NCBI GenBank assembly: GCA_905381055.1
Contig: CAJPUR010000012.1
Coordinates: forward strand, 53,933 to 117,932
DNA length: 64,000 nt
From: an uncultured Flavobacteriaceae bacterium
GTDB lineage: Bacteria; Bacteroidota; Bacteroidia; Flavobacteriales; Flavobacteriaceae
Direction of reading: 5' to 3'
Positions 9,695 through 19,213 of this stretch are shown piece after piece (within the stretch, counting starts at the first letter, position 1; every line of letters begins with the position of its first letter). A program made the translations under genes and the position numbers. The notes beneath the pieces were generated by a model. That model saw only the letters and a program-made list of their open reading frames with translations, did no database searches and was not told where the DNA came from.

Positions 9695-10193
9695 TCAAAA
9701 TTTTTTGAAATATTAATTCATTATTAAATTTGTTATTATAAAAATTCCAGTCTTTTTTTAGACCGACCTTTTCATATCCTAATGATTTAAACAATCTAAT
9801 GGATATTAAATTTTCCTCACATATATTCACATATATTTGATGCACATCTAGTTTTTTTTTTATCCATTTTTCAATAAGAATCAATGCATTTTTACCCGCA
9901 CCTAAATTTCTATATTTCTCGTCAATTATAATACCTAAAGCTAATCTTTTATTTTCTGGACTGAAATCGAAAAGATCAATTAATCCGATTCTATTAAATT
10001 CATCAGAAAAAATAACCATTCTTAGCTGTTTAACTTCAAAAATATCTCTGTTAGAATTAAGAATATATTTTGTTAGTATTTCCTTTGAAAATGGAACAAT
10101 TGTATTTGAATACTTCCATAAACTTTCATCATTTTCAATCACATATAGCCATTGAAGATCATCTATTTCTAAAGCACGAAATTTTACTTCCAA
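9687..10193 (-). CDS. GNAT-family N-acetyltransferase
   Basis: This 168-residue protein has the GNAT fold. The acetyl-CoA-binding motif A region is RLALGIIIDEKYRNLGAGKNA (shown in part here as IDEKYRNLGAGK), followed by VNICEENLISIRLFKSLGYE, typical of the RimJ/SpeG-like branch. The substrate is unknown. Translation appears to start at TTG 10193. It lies between dapF and mltG with short gaps, and the dapF-GNAT-mltG order is one I recall from flavobacteria. Confidence 0.82.
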   Translation of the reverse strand: MEVKFRALEIDDLQWLYVIENDESLWKYSNTIVPFSKEILTKYILNSNRDIFEVKQLRMVIFSDEFNRIGLIDLFDFSPENKRLALGIIIDEKYRNLGAGKNALILIEKWIKKKLDVHQIYVNICEENLISIRLFKSLGYEKVGLKKDWNFYNNKFNNELIFQKILND

Positions 10194-10203
10194 TTTTATA
10201 GTT

Positions 10204-10983
10204 TTATATTTTTATTTTACCTGAAAATATATGATCAGCTGTTCCAATTAAATGAATATTATTAAAGCTTCTATTCTTTTTTTTAAAATCAACAAACAAT
10301 TCTCCACCTTTAACATTAATTTTGACAACTTCCCTTTTTGTTATTTTTTTTTCATACATAGCAATAGCAACAGCAGTTGCACCAGTACCACATGAAAGTG
10401 TCTCTGATTCAACACCTCTTTCATATGTCCTGATATCAAATTCAAAATCAGAATTAACTTTAACAAAATTAACATTTGTTCCCTTTTCAAAATAAGGAGA
10501 TCCACTTGAGATTTTTGAACCAATTTTATTTACATCAATAGAATTTAAATCATCAACAATAATTATATGGTGTGGTGATCCAGTATCAATAAATATATGA
10601 TCATCAAAAATTTTAACATCTGAAACATCAGCCATTTTAATTGAAATTTGATTTTTAATTAATTCTGCTTTATGTAATCCGTCATATGCCTCGAAAATAA
10701 TTTTTTTATCTATTTTATTTATTGAATTATAAAAAGAAACTGCACATCTTGATCCATTACCACAAAATGACCCTAAATTCCCGTCAGAATTATAATAAAC
10801 CATTTTAAATTCTGCTTTTTTTGAATTTTCAATTAAAATTAATCCGTCAGCACCAATACCAAAATTTCTATTACACAAATTTTGAATAATCATTTTTTCT
10901 TTTAATTTGAAAACAAAATTTCTATTATCTATAATAATAAAGTCATTACCAGTTCCACTATATTTTTCAAATTTTAAAAACAT
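10204..10983 (-). CDS. dapF: Diaminopimelate epimerase
   Basis: DapF interconverts LL- and meso-diaminopimelate for lysine and peptidoglycan synthesis. The two catalytic cysteines are visible as C74 in SFCGNGSRC and C198 in LSCGTGAT. YSGTGNDFIIID lies at the N-terminus, as in the family. The length of 259 residues is normal. It is the first gene of a minus-strand group with the GNAT gene and mltG. A TAAATTTG element lies just upstream of the ATG, but no matching -33 box is clear. Confidence 0.96.
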   Translation of the reverse strand: MFLKFEKYSGTGNDFIIIDNRNFVFKLKEKMIIQNLCNRNFGIGADGLILIENSKKAEFKMVYYNSDGNLGSFCGNGSRCAVSFYNSINKIDKKIIFEAYDGLHKAELIKNQISIKMADVSDVKIFDDHIFIDTGSPHHIIIVDDLNSIDVNKIGSKISSGSPYFEKGTNVNFVKVNSDFEFDIRTYERGVESETLSCGTGATAVAIAMYEKKITKREVVKINVKGGELFVDFKKKNRSFNNIHLIGTADHIFSGKIKI

Positions 10984-11090
10984 TATTCAAATTTAGTAAT
11001 TATTTAACCACCTTAATATATGTTAAAATGAAGTTAAAGAAATAAAATAAAATTAAGTTTGTATTAATTTTATAAAAAATAAAAAAAATT

Positions 11091-12467
11091 ATGATGAAAA
11101 AAATCACGTTCATAACCTTAGTTGCAATTTTAAGTTCTGTTGGAAGCTTATTTTTATATGATAACTTTATGTTAAAAAAAACAACATCAATAACAAACCC
11201 CCCAGTAAAAGTTATCCCTTCTATATACTCCTATGAACAAGAAACTGTATCTGCAGTTCCCCCAACTGATTTTGTTGAGGCTGCATCCAAAAGTATAGAT
11301 GCAGTTGTCCATGTTAAAAATACTTCATCTAGTAGAGGAGGCTATTCAGCTCTTGATTTCTTTTTTAATAGACAAGCACCAGAGAATAGAATAGGAACTG
11401 GATCAGGTGTTATTGTTTCTCCAGATGGTTATATTATAACTAATAATCATGTCATTGAAAATGCTACTAAAATTGAAGTCACAACAAACAATAATAAGGT
11501 ATATGAAGCAAAATTAATTGGTACTGACCAGTCAACTGATATTGCTGTATTGAAAATTAACTCAAAAGACAAACTTCCTTATTTATTTTTTGGTAATTCT
11601 GAAAATACAAAAATAGGTGAATGGGTCCTAGCGGTTGGTAACCCATTTAACTTAACTTCTACAGTTACTGCTGGAATAATAAGTGCTAAATCAAGAGATC
11701 TAAATGAAAACGACAGAAAAAATCAATCATTTATTCAAACTGATGCTGCTGTAAATATGGGTAATAGTGGTGGTGCACTAGTTAATACTAGAGGAGAACT
11801 AATTGGAATTAATACCGCAATTACATCCATGTCAGGTGGTTTTGTTGGATACTCATTTGCTGTACCTAGTAACATTGCAAGAAAAATTTTTGAAGATATA
11901 TTAGAATTTGGTGATGTCCAAAAAGGATTATTAGGAGTTTCTGGAAGAGCTCTAAATAGTCAATATTCTGATTTTCTCAAGATAGAAGAGACTGAAGGCT
12001 TCTATATTGCTGATATTGAGGAAGGTATGGGTGCTCAAAAAGCTGGACTCAAAAAAGGAGATATAATTATTAAAGTAGATAATGTTGTTATCAATACTTT
12101 TTCAGATTTGACTGGATATTTAGGGACTAAAAATCCCAGCGATATAGTTGAAGTCTTTTACATAAGGAATGGATTAACAAAAAATGTCAAAGTAATATTA
12201 AATAAATTACAATTTGCTGAATTTCAAGGGTTAAAGTTCAAAAATCTTTCTAAATCTGAAATTTCAAAATTTAATATTGAAACTGGAGTCAAAATTATTA
12301 ACTCTGAAAATTCAATTTATCCTATTGATGAAGGAACGATAGTTATAAAAATCAATGGGAATGAAATTAAAAATACTAATTCTTTAAATTTTTTAAATAA
12401 AGAATATATTAAATCAATAACAATATTAACTGAAAATGGAGAAAGAGAAAGGATATTATTTAGGTAA
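11091..12467 (+). CDS. Deg/HtrA family periplasmic serine protease
   Basis: This is a DegP/DegQ-type protease and chaperone that degrades misfolded envelope proteins. One N-terminal hydrophobic segment (ITFITLVAILSSVGSLFLY) acts as a signal or anchor. The catalytic triad is H120 (TNNHVIE), D150 (STDIAVLKI) and S226 (MGNSGGAL). PDZ1 covers about 280-375. The C-terminal 80 residues look like a shortened second PDZ domain, so at 458 residues it is a little smaller than DegP. It is followed after 11 bases by trmD. A TAAGTTTG element at 11054-11061 is a possible -7 box. Confidence 0.93.
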   Translation: MMKKITFITLVAILSSVGSLFLYDNFMLKKTTSITNPPVKVIPSIYSYEQETVSAVPPTDFVEAASKSIDAVVHVKNTSSSRGGYSALDFFFNRQAPENRIGTGSGVIVSPDGYIITNNHVIENATKIEVTTNNNKVYEAKLIGTDQSTDIAVLKINSKDKLPYLFFGNSENTKIGEWVLAVGNPFNLTSTVTAGIISAKSRDLNENDRKNQSFIQTDAAVNMGNSGGALVNTRGELIGINTAITSMSGGFVGYSFAVPSNIARKIFEDILEFGDVQKGLLGVSGRALNSQYSDFLKIEETEGFYIADIEEGMGAQKAGLKKGDIIIKVDNVVINTFSDLTGYLGTKNPSDIVEVFYIRNGLTKNVKVILNKLQFAEFQGLKFKNLSKSEISKFNIETGVKIINSENSIYPIDEGTIVIKINGNEIKNTNSLNFLNKEYIKSITILTENGERERILFR

Positions 12468-12478
12468 ACTAATAAAAA

Positions 12479-13159
12479 ATGATGAGAATTGATATTTTGA
12501 CTTTGTTGCCAACGGATTTATCTAACACATTTAAATCCTCTATATTAAAAAGAGCCGAAAAAAAAGAAAAAGTTAAAATTTCATTTCACAATATAAGAGA
12601 CTACTCAAAAAAAAAACATAAACAAGTTGATGACTATCCTTATGGAGGAGGTTCAGGAATGGTTTTAATGGTTGAACCTATTTATGAATGCATTAAAAAT
12701 CTTAAGTCTGAGAGAGTTTATGATGAAATTATATATCTTACGCCAGATGCTGAAATTTTAAATCAAAAAACAGCTAATTTTTTATCAATTAAAAAAAATA
12801 TTATTGTTTTATGTGGTCATTATAAAGGGATTGACCAAAGAATCAGAGATCATTTAATTACTAGGGAAATTTCTATTGGAGACTTTGTTTTATCTGGTGG
12901 AGAATTAGCAGCTGCAGTTTTTTGTGATTGCATAATAAGATTAATACCTGGGGTTTTAGGTGACGAATCATCAGCATTAACAGATAGTTTTCAAGACAAC
13001 CTTATATCGCCTCCAATATATACTAGACCAGCAGTATTTAGATCATGGAAAGTACCTGAAGTACTTTTAAATGGTGATAAGAATGAAATTGAAAATTGGA
13101 GAGAAAACAAATCAATTGAAATAACTTCAAAAATAAGACCCGATTTACTAAATAAATAA
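12479..13159 (+). CDS. trmD: tRNA (guanine-37-N1)-methyltransferase TrmD
   Basis: TrmD methylates G37 next to the anticodon, which prevents frameshifting. This 226-residue protein shows the SPOUT-fold knot motifs LCGHYKGIDQRI and SIGDFVLSGGELAA, plus YPYGGGSGMVL in the N-terminal half. It lies just after the protease gene and upstream of rplS. trmD-rplS adjacency is common in bacteria, but here a strong promoter separates the two. Confidence 0.96.
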   Translation: MMRIDILTLLPTDLSNTFKSSILKRAEKKEKVKISFHNIRDYSKKKHKQVDDYPYGGGSGMVLMVEPIYECIKNLKSERVYDEIIYLTPDAEILNQKTANFLSIKKNIIVLCGHYKGIDQRIRDHLITREISIGDFVLSGGELAAAVFCDCIIRLIPGVLGDESSALTDSFQDNLISPPIYTRPAVFRSWKVPEVLLNGDKNEIENWRENKSIEITSKIRPDLLNK

Positions 13160-13200
13160 AATATTGATAAATATTAACTTTAAAATGGATAGCTAAGAAC

Positions 13201-13230
13201 TTGTGAAATTTAAAATAAATTATAATTTTG
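13201..13230 (+). promoter_or_regulatory. Bacteroidota-type promoter for rplS
   Basis: The sequence shows TTG at 13201-13203, a 19-base spacer, and TAATTTTG at 13223-13230. This fits the known flavobacterial consensus TTG-N17..23-TAnnTTTG. The rplS start lies 53 bases downstream. The same geometry with a 19-base spacer recurs upstream of tRNA-Lys and the transketolase genes. Confidence 0.7.
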
Positions 13231-13283
13231 CATGATCAATGAATTGATTTATTTCAAGTCAATCTTTTTTAAACCATGAAACT

Positions 13284-13628
13284 ATGAAAGACTTAATTAG
13301 TCATGTTCAAAATAAATTTATAGAAAAAAATGAATTCCCTAAGTTTTCAGCTGGCGATACTTTAACTGTATATTACGAAATTAGAGAAGGTGAAAAAGTT
13401 AGAACTCAGTTCTTCAAAGGAGTTGTTATTCAAATTAAAGGTCATGGCTTAACTAAAACATTTACAATAAGAAAAATGTCAGGAACTATTGGAGTAGAAA
13501 GAATTTTTCCATTCAATTTACCAGGACTTAAAAAAATCGAAATCAATAAAAAAGGTAAAGTAAGACGTTCAAGAATTTTTTATTTCAGAGAATTAAGAGG
13601 TAAAAAAGCTAGAATAAAGGAATTATAG
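13284..13628 (+). CDS. rplS: 50S ribosomal protein L19
   Basis: This 114-residue protein is L19 of the large ribosomal subunit, located at the interface with the 30S subunit. Family features include FSAGDTLTVYYEIREGEKVR, FKGVVIQIKGHG, TFTIRKMSGTIGVERIFPF and a basic C-terminus RRSRIFYFRELRGKKARI. An ATG nine bases upstream is out of frame. The gene has its own promoter and a short hairpin with a T run directly after it, so it is probably a single-gene unit. Confidence 0.97.
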   Translation: MKDLISHVQNKFIEKNEFPKFSAGDTLTVYYEIREGEKVRTQFFKGVVIQIKGHGLTKTFTIRKMSGTIGVERIFPFNLPGLKKIEINKKGKVRRSRIFYFRELRGKKARIKEL

Positions 13629-13643
13629 TCTAATAATTATATT

Positions 13644-13670
13644 GTCGCGCGTATTTTTGCGACTTTTTTA
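13644..13670 (+). terminator. Probable intrinsic terminator after rplS
   Basis: A stem GTCGC (13644-13648) pairs with GCGAC (13659-13663) across a 10-base loop and is followed by a run of six T. The stem is short but stands out from the AT-rich surroundings and lies 15 bases after the rplS stop. Confidence 0.5.
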
Positions 13671-13695
13671 TTAAAATTTAAAACATATTTAAATT

Positions 13696-14922
13696 ATGTC
13701 TAAAATTAAAGTTTCTAATCCAATAGTTGAAATTGATGGTGACGAAATGACTAGAATTATTTGGAAGTTTATCAAAGAACAACTCATTCTTCCATACATT
13801 GATGTAGATGTTAAATACTTCGACTTAGGTATTAAAAACAGAGATTTTACTGATGACCAAGTAACAATAGATGCAGCTAATGCAATTAAAAAATTTAATG
13901 TTGGAATTAAATGCGCAACTATCACTCCAGATGAAGAAAGAGTTAAGGAATATACTTTAAAAAAAATGTGGAGATCTCCAAATGGAACAATTCGAAATAT
14001 TGTTGGAGGTACTGTTTTTAGAGAGCCTATAATAATGAAAAATGTGCCAAGATATGTTCAGGGTTGGACAAAACCTATTTGTATAGGAAGACATGCCTTT
14101 GGAGATCAATATAAAGCAACTGATATAGTAACTCATGGAAAAGGTAAACTTACAATGACTTTTACTCCAGAAAATGGTGAAAAGTCTAAGTCTTGGATAA
14201 TTTATGATTTCAAAGAGGATGGAGTTGCAATGGGAATGTACAACATTGATTCTTCTATATATGGATTTGCTCGATCATGTATGAACAGAGCCTTGAATAA
14301 AAAATGGCCTCTTTACTTATCAACAAAAAACACCATTTTAAAAGCTTACGATGGTAGATTTAAAGATATTTTTCAAGAGGTGTATGAAAATGAGTTCAAA
14401 GAATTATTTGAGGCACAAAACATAACATATGAACACAGACTAATTGATGACATGGTTGCTGCGGCAATGAAATGGAATGGAGGATTTGTTTGGGCTTGTA
14501 AAAATTATGATGGAGATGTACAATCTGATACAGTTGCACAAGGGTTTGGATCATTAGGACTTATGACATCAACTTTAGTTACTCCAGATGGATCAACGAT
14601 GGAGGCTGAAGCAGCCCATGGAACAGTAACTAGGCATTTTAGAGAACATCAAAAAGGGAACCAAACATCAACTAATCCCATTGCTTCAATTTTCGCATGG
14701 ACAAGAGGTCTAGAACATAGAGGAAAATTAGATAATAATAATAAACTTATAAATTTTTGTCAAACACTGGAAAAAGTATGTATTCAAACAGTTGAAAACG
14801 GAAATATGACAAAGGACTTAGCTATTTTAATACATGGTTCTAAACTTACTTCAAATAAGTATTTAAATACTCAGAGTTTTTTAAATATTTTAAAAGAAAG
14901 TTTGGATTCAGCCTTGAAATAA
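13696..14922 (+). CDS. icd: NADP-dependent isocitrate dehydrogenase (eukaryotic-type IDH)
   Basis: This enzyme oxidises isocitrate to 2-oxoglutarate in the TCA cycle and supplies NADPH. It starts [16 protein letters not shown], the hallmark of the type II, mitochondrial/cytosolic-like homodimeric IDH rather than E. coli Icd. Substrate-binding residues are in [12 protein letters not shown], and the catalytic region includes YKATDIV and [30 protein letters not shown] (only partly listed motif). [13 protein letters not shown] lies in the cofactor region. The length of 408 residues is normal. It stands between the rplS terminator and murQ. Confidence 0.94.
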   Translation: MSKIKVSNPIVEIDGDEMTRIIWKFIKEQLILPYIDVDVKYFDLGIKNRDFTDDQVTIDAANAIKKFNVGIKCATITPDEERVKEYTLKKMWRSPNGTIRNIVGGTVFREPIIMKNVPRYVQGWTKPICIGRHAFGDQYKATDIVTHGKGKLTMTFTPENGEKSKSWIIYDFKEDGVAMGMYNIDSSIYGFARSCMNRALNKKWPLYLSTKNTILKAYDGRFKDIFQEVYENEFKELFEAQNITYEHRLIDDMVAAAMKWNGGFVWACKNYDGDVQSDTVAQGFGSLGLMTSTLVTPDGSTMEAEAAHGTVTRHFREHQKGNQTSTNPIASIFAWTRGLEHRGKLDNNNKLINFCQTLEKVCIQTVENGNMTKDLAILIHGSKLTSNKYLNTQSFLNILKESLDSALK

Positions 14923-14973
14923 TATACAACTCTTCATTATTAATATTTTTTATTTTATAAATTAACCATTAAT

Positions 14974-15798
14974 ATGGATTACAATAATATAACAGAATCT
15001 AATTCGGCTCACGATAATTTAGAAAAAATGAGTACATCTGAAATATTGAAAAAAATTAATTATGAAGACAACAAGGTAAGTTTAGCTGTAAAAAAAGTAA
15101 TACCAAAAATTAAAATAACTGTTGAAAAAGTTGTAAAAAAAATAAAAAATGGAGGAAGGTTATTTTATATAGGTGCTGGAACAAGTGGTAGACTTGGAAT
15201 ATTAGATGCCTCTGAATGTCCTCCGACATTTGGAATAGATCCTGATACTGTTATTGGTATTATTGCTGGTGGTGACTTGGCTATTAAAAAAAGTATAGAA
15301 AATGCAGAAGATGACTTAAATCAAGGATGGATAGACCTAAAAAAACATCAAATATCCAATAAAGACATAGTAATTGGAATTGCTGCTTCAGGAACTACCC
15401 CCTATGTAGTAAATGCTTTGAAAAAATGTAAAATTAACAAGATATATACTGTAAGTATAACGTCAAATCCATCAAGTGCCATAACTAAAATTTCAGACTT
15501 ATCCATTGAAATTATTCTTGGTCCAGAATTTATTACTGGAAGTTCAAGAATGAAATCAGGCACAGCTCAAAAAATGATATTAAATATGATATCTTCAGCT
15601 TCAATGATTAAACTAGGCCATATTATGGGAAATAAAATGATTGATATTCAATTAACTAATAATAAACTAAAAAAAAGGGCAGTTAATATTTTGAAGAACA
15701 CTTTAAAAATTGACAATATTACTGCCAAAAAACTTCTAAAAGAAAATAAAAGTGTAAGATTATCTATAAAAAATTGGAAGTCAAATGAACAAAGTTAA
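14974..15798 (+). CDS. murQ: N-acetylmuramic acid 6-phosphate etherase MurQ
   Basis: MurQ cleaves the lactyl ether of MurNAc-6-phosphate to give GlcNAc-6-phosphate and lactate during cell-wall recycling. This 274-residue protein has the SIS domain with GAGTSGRLG at 67-75 and the catalytic region DASECPPTFG with E81. GIAASGTTPYV and GSSRMKSGTAQKM are also family motifs. The DUF6095 membrane gene overlaps its end by 14 bases, a pairing seen in flavobacteria. Confidence 0.95.
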   Translation: MDYNNITESNSAHDNLEKMSTSEILKKINYEDNKVSLAVKKVIPKIKITVEKVVKKIKNGGRLFYIGAGTSGRLGILDASECPPTFGIDPDTVIGIIAGGDLAIKKSIENAEDDLNQGWIDLKKHQISNKDIVIGIAASGTTPYVVNALKKCKINKIYTVSITSNPSSAITKISDLSIEIILGPEFITGSSRMKSGTAQKMILNMISSASMIKLGHIMGNKMIDIQLTNNKLKKRAVNILKNTLKIDNITAKKLLKENKSVRLSIKNWKSNEQS

Positions 15799-16015
15799 AT
15801 TAGCAAAAGGAATAAAAAATCTTGTTTGGTCAATATTTTTTGGATTTTCAGGTCCAATATTATGCTTCCAAGCTTTTAAAAATATAAATCATCCTTTTTT
15901 CTGGTATGTTCTCATTTTATCAATAGTTCTTATGTTAATATCAATATATTTTGGATACAACGGTATAAGAAATATTACCATTTCATTGCTTGGTGAAAAA
16001 GAAAAAAATAGATAA
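15785..16015 (+). CDS. DUF6095 family small membrane protein
   Basis: This 76-residue protein has two predicted membrane helices, roughly residues 10-30 (LVWSIFFGFSGPILCFQAF) and 38-58 (FFWYVLILSIVLMLISIYFG). It ends in a short charged tail. It matches what I know as the DUF6095 family of Flavobacteriia, which sits beside murQ. Its 14-base overlap with murQ suggests translational coupling. The function is unknown. Confidence 0.75.
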   Translation: MNKVKLAKGIKNLVWSIFFGFSGPILCFQAFKNINHPFFWYVLILSIVLMLISIYFGYNGIRNITISLLGEKEKNR

Positions 16016-16027
16016 AATTTAATTATG

Positions 16028-16058
16028 TTGCTGTACTTCAAACAACCTACTATATTTG
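16028..16058 (+). promoter_or_regulatory. Bacteroidota-type promoter for thrS-infC-rpmI-rplT
   Basis: TTG at 16028-16030, a 20-base spacer, then TATATTTG at 16051-16058. The -7 box overlaps the TTG codon at 16056 that would otherwise extend thrS upstream. The real start is therefore the ATG at 16077, 18 bases after the box. Confidence 0.65.
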
Positions 16059-16076
16059 CATACAAATAATCATAAT

Positions 16077-18026
16077 ATGATTGAAATAACTCTGCCTGAC
16101 GGGAATATAAAAAAATTTTCTAAAGGCATAACTGTTTACAATATTGCTAAAGAAATTAGTGAGGGACTTGCTAGAAATGTTTTATCTGCAAAATTTAATA
16201 ACCAAATAGTTGAAACTTCAACAAAAATAAATGAAAATGGAAGTTTAACTTTATTCACATGGAATGATGGAATTGGTAAAAAAGCATTTTGGCATTCATC
16301 AGCACATGTATTAGCTCAATCAATAGTGAAATTATATCCCTCTGCAAAACTAACTATTGGACCAGCTATTGAAAATGGTTTTTACTATGATGTTGACTTT
16401 GGAGATAAAAGTATTAATGAAAATGATTTAAAATTATTAGAACAACAATTTATTTTATTTGCAAGAGAAAAATCTATTTTTAAAATGAGGGAATCATCAA
16501 AAAAAGATGCATTAAACTATTATAAAAAAAACAAAAATCATTATAAAATTGAATTAATTGAAAATCTTAATGATGAAGAAATCACCTTTTGTGATCATTC
16601 TGATTTTACTGATTTATGTAAAGGAGGTCATATACCAGATACAAGCTTTATTAAAGCGGTAAAATTATTAAATATAGCAGGTGCATACTGGAGAGGAGAC
16701 CAAAGTAAAAAACAATTAACAAGGATTTATGGTATTTCATTCCCAAAACAAAAAGAATTGAATAATTATTTAGAATTACTAAATAAGGCTAAGGAAAGTG
16801 ATCACAGGAAACTTGGGAAAGATTTAGAATTATTTACATTTTCAGAAAAAGTTGGACAAGGACTGCCTTTGTGGTTACCTAAAGGTGCTGAATTAAGAGA
16901 AAGATTAGAAAATTTTCTAAAAAAAGTACAAAAAAAAGCAGGATACCAGCAAGTAATTACACCACACATTGGAAATAAAGATTTATACACTACATCTGGG
17001 CATTATCAAAAATACGGAGCTGATAGTTTTAAGCCAATTGAAACTCCTGCTGATGGTGAAACCTTTCTCTTAAAACCAATGAACTGTCCCCACCATTGTG
17101 AAATCTTTAATTCTTATCAGTGGAGCTATAAGGATCTACCTGTGCGTTATGCTGAATTTGGAACAGTATATAGATATGAGAAAAGTGGAGAGCTTCTTGG
17201 ACTAACAAGAGTTAGAGGTTTTACCCAAGATGATGCACATATATTCTGTTTACCAAGCCAATTAAATGAAGAATTTAAAAAAGTTATTGATTTAGTTTTA
17301 TATGTTTTTAAAACCCTAGGATTTAAAAAATTCAATACCCAAGTATCTTTTAGAGATATTGATAAACCAGAAAAATACATTGGAACTGAAAAAAATTGGG
17401 AACTAGCTGAATCAGCAATTTTAAAGGCTGTTAAAGAAAAGCAACTAGATTATAAAGTTGAATACGGTGAGGCTGCATTTTATGGACCAAAATTAGATTT
17501 TATGGTAAAAGATGCTCTAGGGAGAAACTGGCAATTAGGTACTATACAAGTTGATTATACACTCCCTGATAGATTTAAATTAAAATACAAAGGGAAAGAT
17601 AATCGAAATCATCAACCTGTTTTGATACATAGAGCGCCTTTTGGTAGTTTGGAACGCTTTATTGCTATTCTGTTAGAACACACAGGAGGAAATTTTCCAT
17701 TATGGCTAATCCCGATTCAAACTATAATATTAACCGTTAGTAAAAAATGTAAAAATTACGCCGAAAAAGTTTTTAATTCTTTAGAAAATAACGAAATTCG
17801 CGCGCAACTTGATTTAAGAGATGAGACAATAGGTAAAAAAATTAGAGAAGCTGAATTAAAAAAATACCCTTACATGATAATTATTGGTGAAAATGAAGTA
17901 AACAAAAATATAGTTTCTGTCAGAAAACATAAGTCTGGAGTTTTAGGAGATTTTTCAACTAATGAATTTATTAAAAAATTAAATATTGATATTTCAGAAA
18001 GTATCTCTAAATTTGAAAATAATTAA
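16077..18026 (+). CDS. thrS: Threonyl-tRNA synthetase
   Basis: ThrRS charges tRNA-Thr and edits misacylated serine. From the ATG at 16077 the protein has 649 residues and starts MIEITLPDGNIKKF, as the family does. It contains the TGS domain (about 1-60), the editing/SAD domain (HSSAHVLAQSIVKLYPSAKL), and the class II catalytic core with the zinc-binding MNCPHHCEIF and motif 3 region HRAPFGSLERF. An anticodon-binding domain follows. I rejected the TTG at 16056 because it lies in the promoter -7 box. infC follows in the same frame after only 12 bases. Confidence 0.97.
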   Translation: MIEITLPDGNIKKFSKGITVYNIAKEISEGLARNVLSAKFNNQIVETSTKINENGSLTLFTWNDGIGKKAFWHSSAHVLAQSIVKLYPSAKLTIGPAIENGFYYDVDFGDKSINENDLKLLEQQFILFAREKSIFKMRESSKKDALNYYKKNKNHYKIELIENLNDEEITFCDHSDFTDLCKGGHIPDTSFIKAVKLLNIAGAYWRGDQSKKQLTRIYGISFPKQKELNNYLELLNKAKESDHRKLGKDLELFTFSEKVGQGLPLWLPKGAELRERLENFLKKVQKKAGYQQVITPHIGNKDLYTTSGHYQKYGADSFKPIETPADGETFLLKPMNCPHHCEIFNSYQWSYKDLPVRYAEFGTVYRYEKSGELLGLTRVRGFTQDDAHIFCLPSQLNEEFKKVIDLVLYVFKTLGFKKFNTQVSFRDIDKPEKYIGTEKNWELAESAILKAVKEKQLDYKVEYGEAAFYGPKLDFMVKDALGRNWQLGTIQVDYTLPDRFKLKYKGKDNRNHQPVLIHRAPFGSLERFIAILLEHTGGNFPLWLIPIQTIILTVSKKCKNYAEKVFNSLENNEIRAQLDLRDETIGKKIREAELKKYPYMIIIGENEVNKNIVSVRKHKSGVLGDFSTNEFIKKLNIDISESISKFENN

Positions 18027-18038
18027 AATTATAAAGTC

Positions 18039-18602
18039 ATAGCAATACGAAGAAAAAGATCAAATAGGCCAGGAAGGGTAATAAAGATTAATCCACACAA
18101 GATTAACAATAATATTACTGCTCATGAAGTCAGACTAGTAGGACCAAATATAGAAATTGGAGTTTACAGTTTGTCTGAAGCTTTAAGATTATCAGATGAG
18201 CAAGAATTAGATCTTGTTGAGATTTCTCCAAATGCTACTCCGCCAGTTTGCAAAATTTTAAATTATAAGAAATTTTTATACGAACAAAAAAAAAGAGAGA
18301 AATCATTAAAATCAAAATCAACTAAAGTTGTTGTTAAAGAAATAAGATTTGGCCCGAATACAGATGAACACGATTATGAATTTAAAAAAAAACATGCAGA
18401 AAAATTCTTAAAAGAAGGAGCGAAATTAAAAGCTTTTGTTTTTTTTAAAGGCAGATCCATAATATTCAAAGAGCAAGGTCAAATTTTATTACTAAGATTG
18501 GCTCAAGATTTAGAAAAAATTGGTAAAGTTGAACAATTACCTGAATTAGAAGGAAAAAAAATGATAATGTTTATTTCACCAAAAAAAATAATTAAAAAAT
18601 AA
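18039..18602 (+). CDS. infC: Translation initiation factor IF-3, apparent AUA start
   Basis: IF-3 prevents premature subunit joining and checks the start codon. The frame after the thrS stop reads ..[27 protein letters not shown] and then [18 protein letters not shown], the conserved N-terminal domain. The C-terminal domain includes [20 protein letters not shown]. There is no ATG, GTG or TTG between the thrS stop and codon 45, so the first canonical codon (TTG at 18171) would remove half of the N-terminal domain. The best start is ATA at 18039, giving 187 residues, a normal length. Non-AUG starts in infC are known in other bacteria (AUU in E. coli), where IF-3 controls its own synthesis. Confidence 0.9.
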   Translation: MAIRRKRSNRPGRVIKINPHKINNNITAHEVRLVGPNIEIGVYSLSEALRLSDEQELDLVEISPNATPPVCKILNYKKFLYEQKKREKSLKSKSTKVVVKEIRFGPNTDEHDYEFKKKHAEKFLKEGAKLKAFVFFKGRSIIFKEQGQILLLRLAQDLEKIGKVEQLPELEGKKMIMFISPKKIIKK

Positions 18603-18606
18603 TAAC

Positions 18607-18804
18607 ATGCCAAAAATGAAAACCAAATCTAGTGCCAAAAAAAGGTTCAAAATGACTGGTTCTGGAAAAATCAAAAGAAAACATGCCTTTAAAAGTCATA
18701 TTCTTACTAAAAAATCAAAAAAAAGAAAATTAAAACTAACTCATTCAACATTAGTTCATGATAGTGATACAAATAACATTAAAGAACAATTAAGACTAAA
18801 ATAA
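18607..18804 (+). CDS. rpmI: 50S ribosomal protein L35
   Basis: This 65-residue, very basic protein starts [20 protein letters not shown] and contains [21 protein letters not shown], the L35 pattern. It lies four bases after infC and 56 bases before rplT, the usual infC-rpmI-rplT order. In E. coli this operon is repressed by L20; no such site can be judged here. Confidence 0.97.
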   Translation: MPKMKTKSSAKKRFKMTGSGKIKRKHAFKSHILTKKSKKRKLKLTHSTLVHDSDTNNIKEQLRLK

Positions 18805-18860
18805 CTTTACATTTTAAATTTTTAAAGTGACTTTTTTATTTAAATTAATACACTAAAATT

Positions 18861-19205
18861 ATGCCCAGATCTTTAAACTCAGTTGCATCAAGAAATAGAA
18901 GAAAAAAGATTCTTAAACTAGCTAAAGGCTATTTTGGAAGAAGAAAAAACGTGTGGACTATTGCTAAAAATGCTGTTGACAAAGCAATGCTATATTCTTA
19001 CAGAGATAGAAAAGTTAAAAAACGAACTTTTAGATCATTATGGATTTCGAGAATTAATGCGGGTTCTAAATTGTATGGACTTTCATATAGTATCTTAATA
19101 AACAAATTAAAAACTAAAGGCATAATTTTAAATAGAAAGATATTAGCTGATTTAGCAATGAATGAACCAAAGGCATTTAAAGCACTAATTGAAAAAGTTA
19201 GATGA
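18861..19205 (+). CDS. rplT: 50S ribosomal protein L20
   Basis: L20 is an early assembly protein of the large subunit. This 114-residue protein starts [20 protein letters not shown] and shows [19 protein letters not shown] and [20 protein letters not shown], all family signatures. It is the last gene of the thrS-infC-rpmI-rplT unit and converges with dnaB, with eight bases between the stops. Confidence 0.97.
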   Translation: MPRSLNSVASRNRRKKILKLAKGYFGRRKNVWTIAKNAVDKAMLYSYRDRKVKKRTFRSLWISRINAGSKLYGLSYSILINKLKTKGIILNRKILADLAMNEPKAFKALIEKVR

Positions 19206-19213
19206 ATTTTTAA

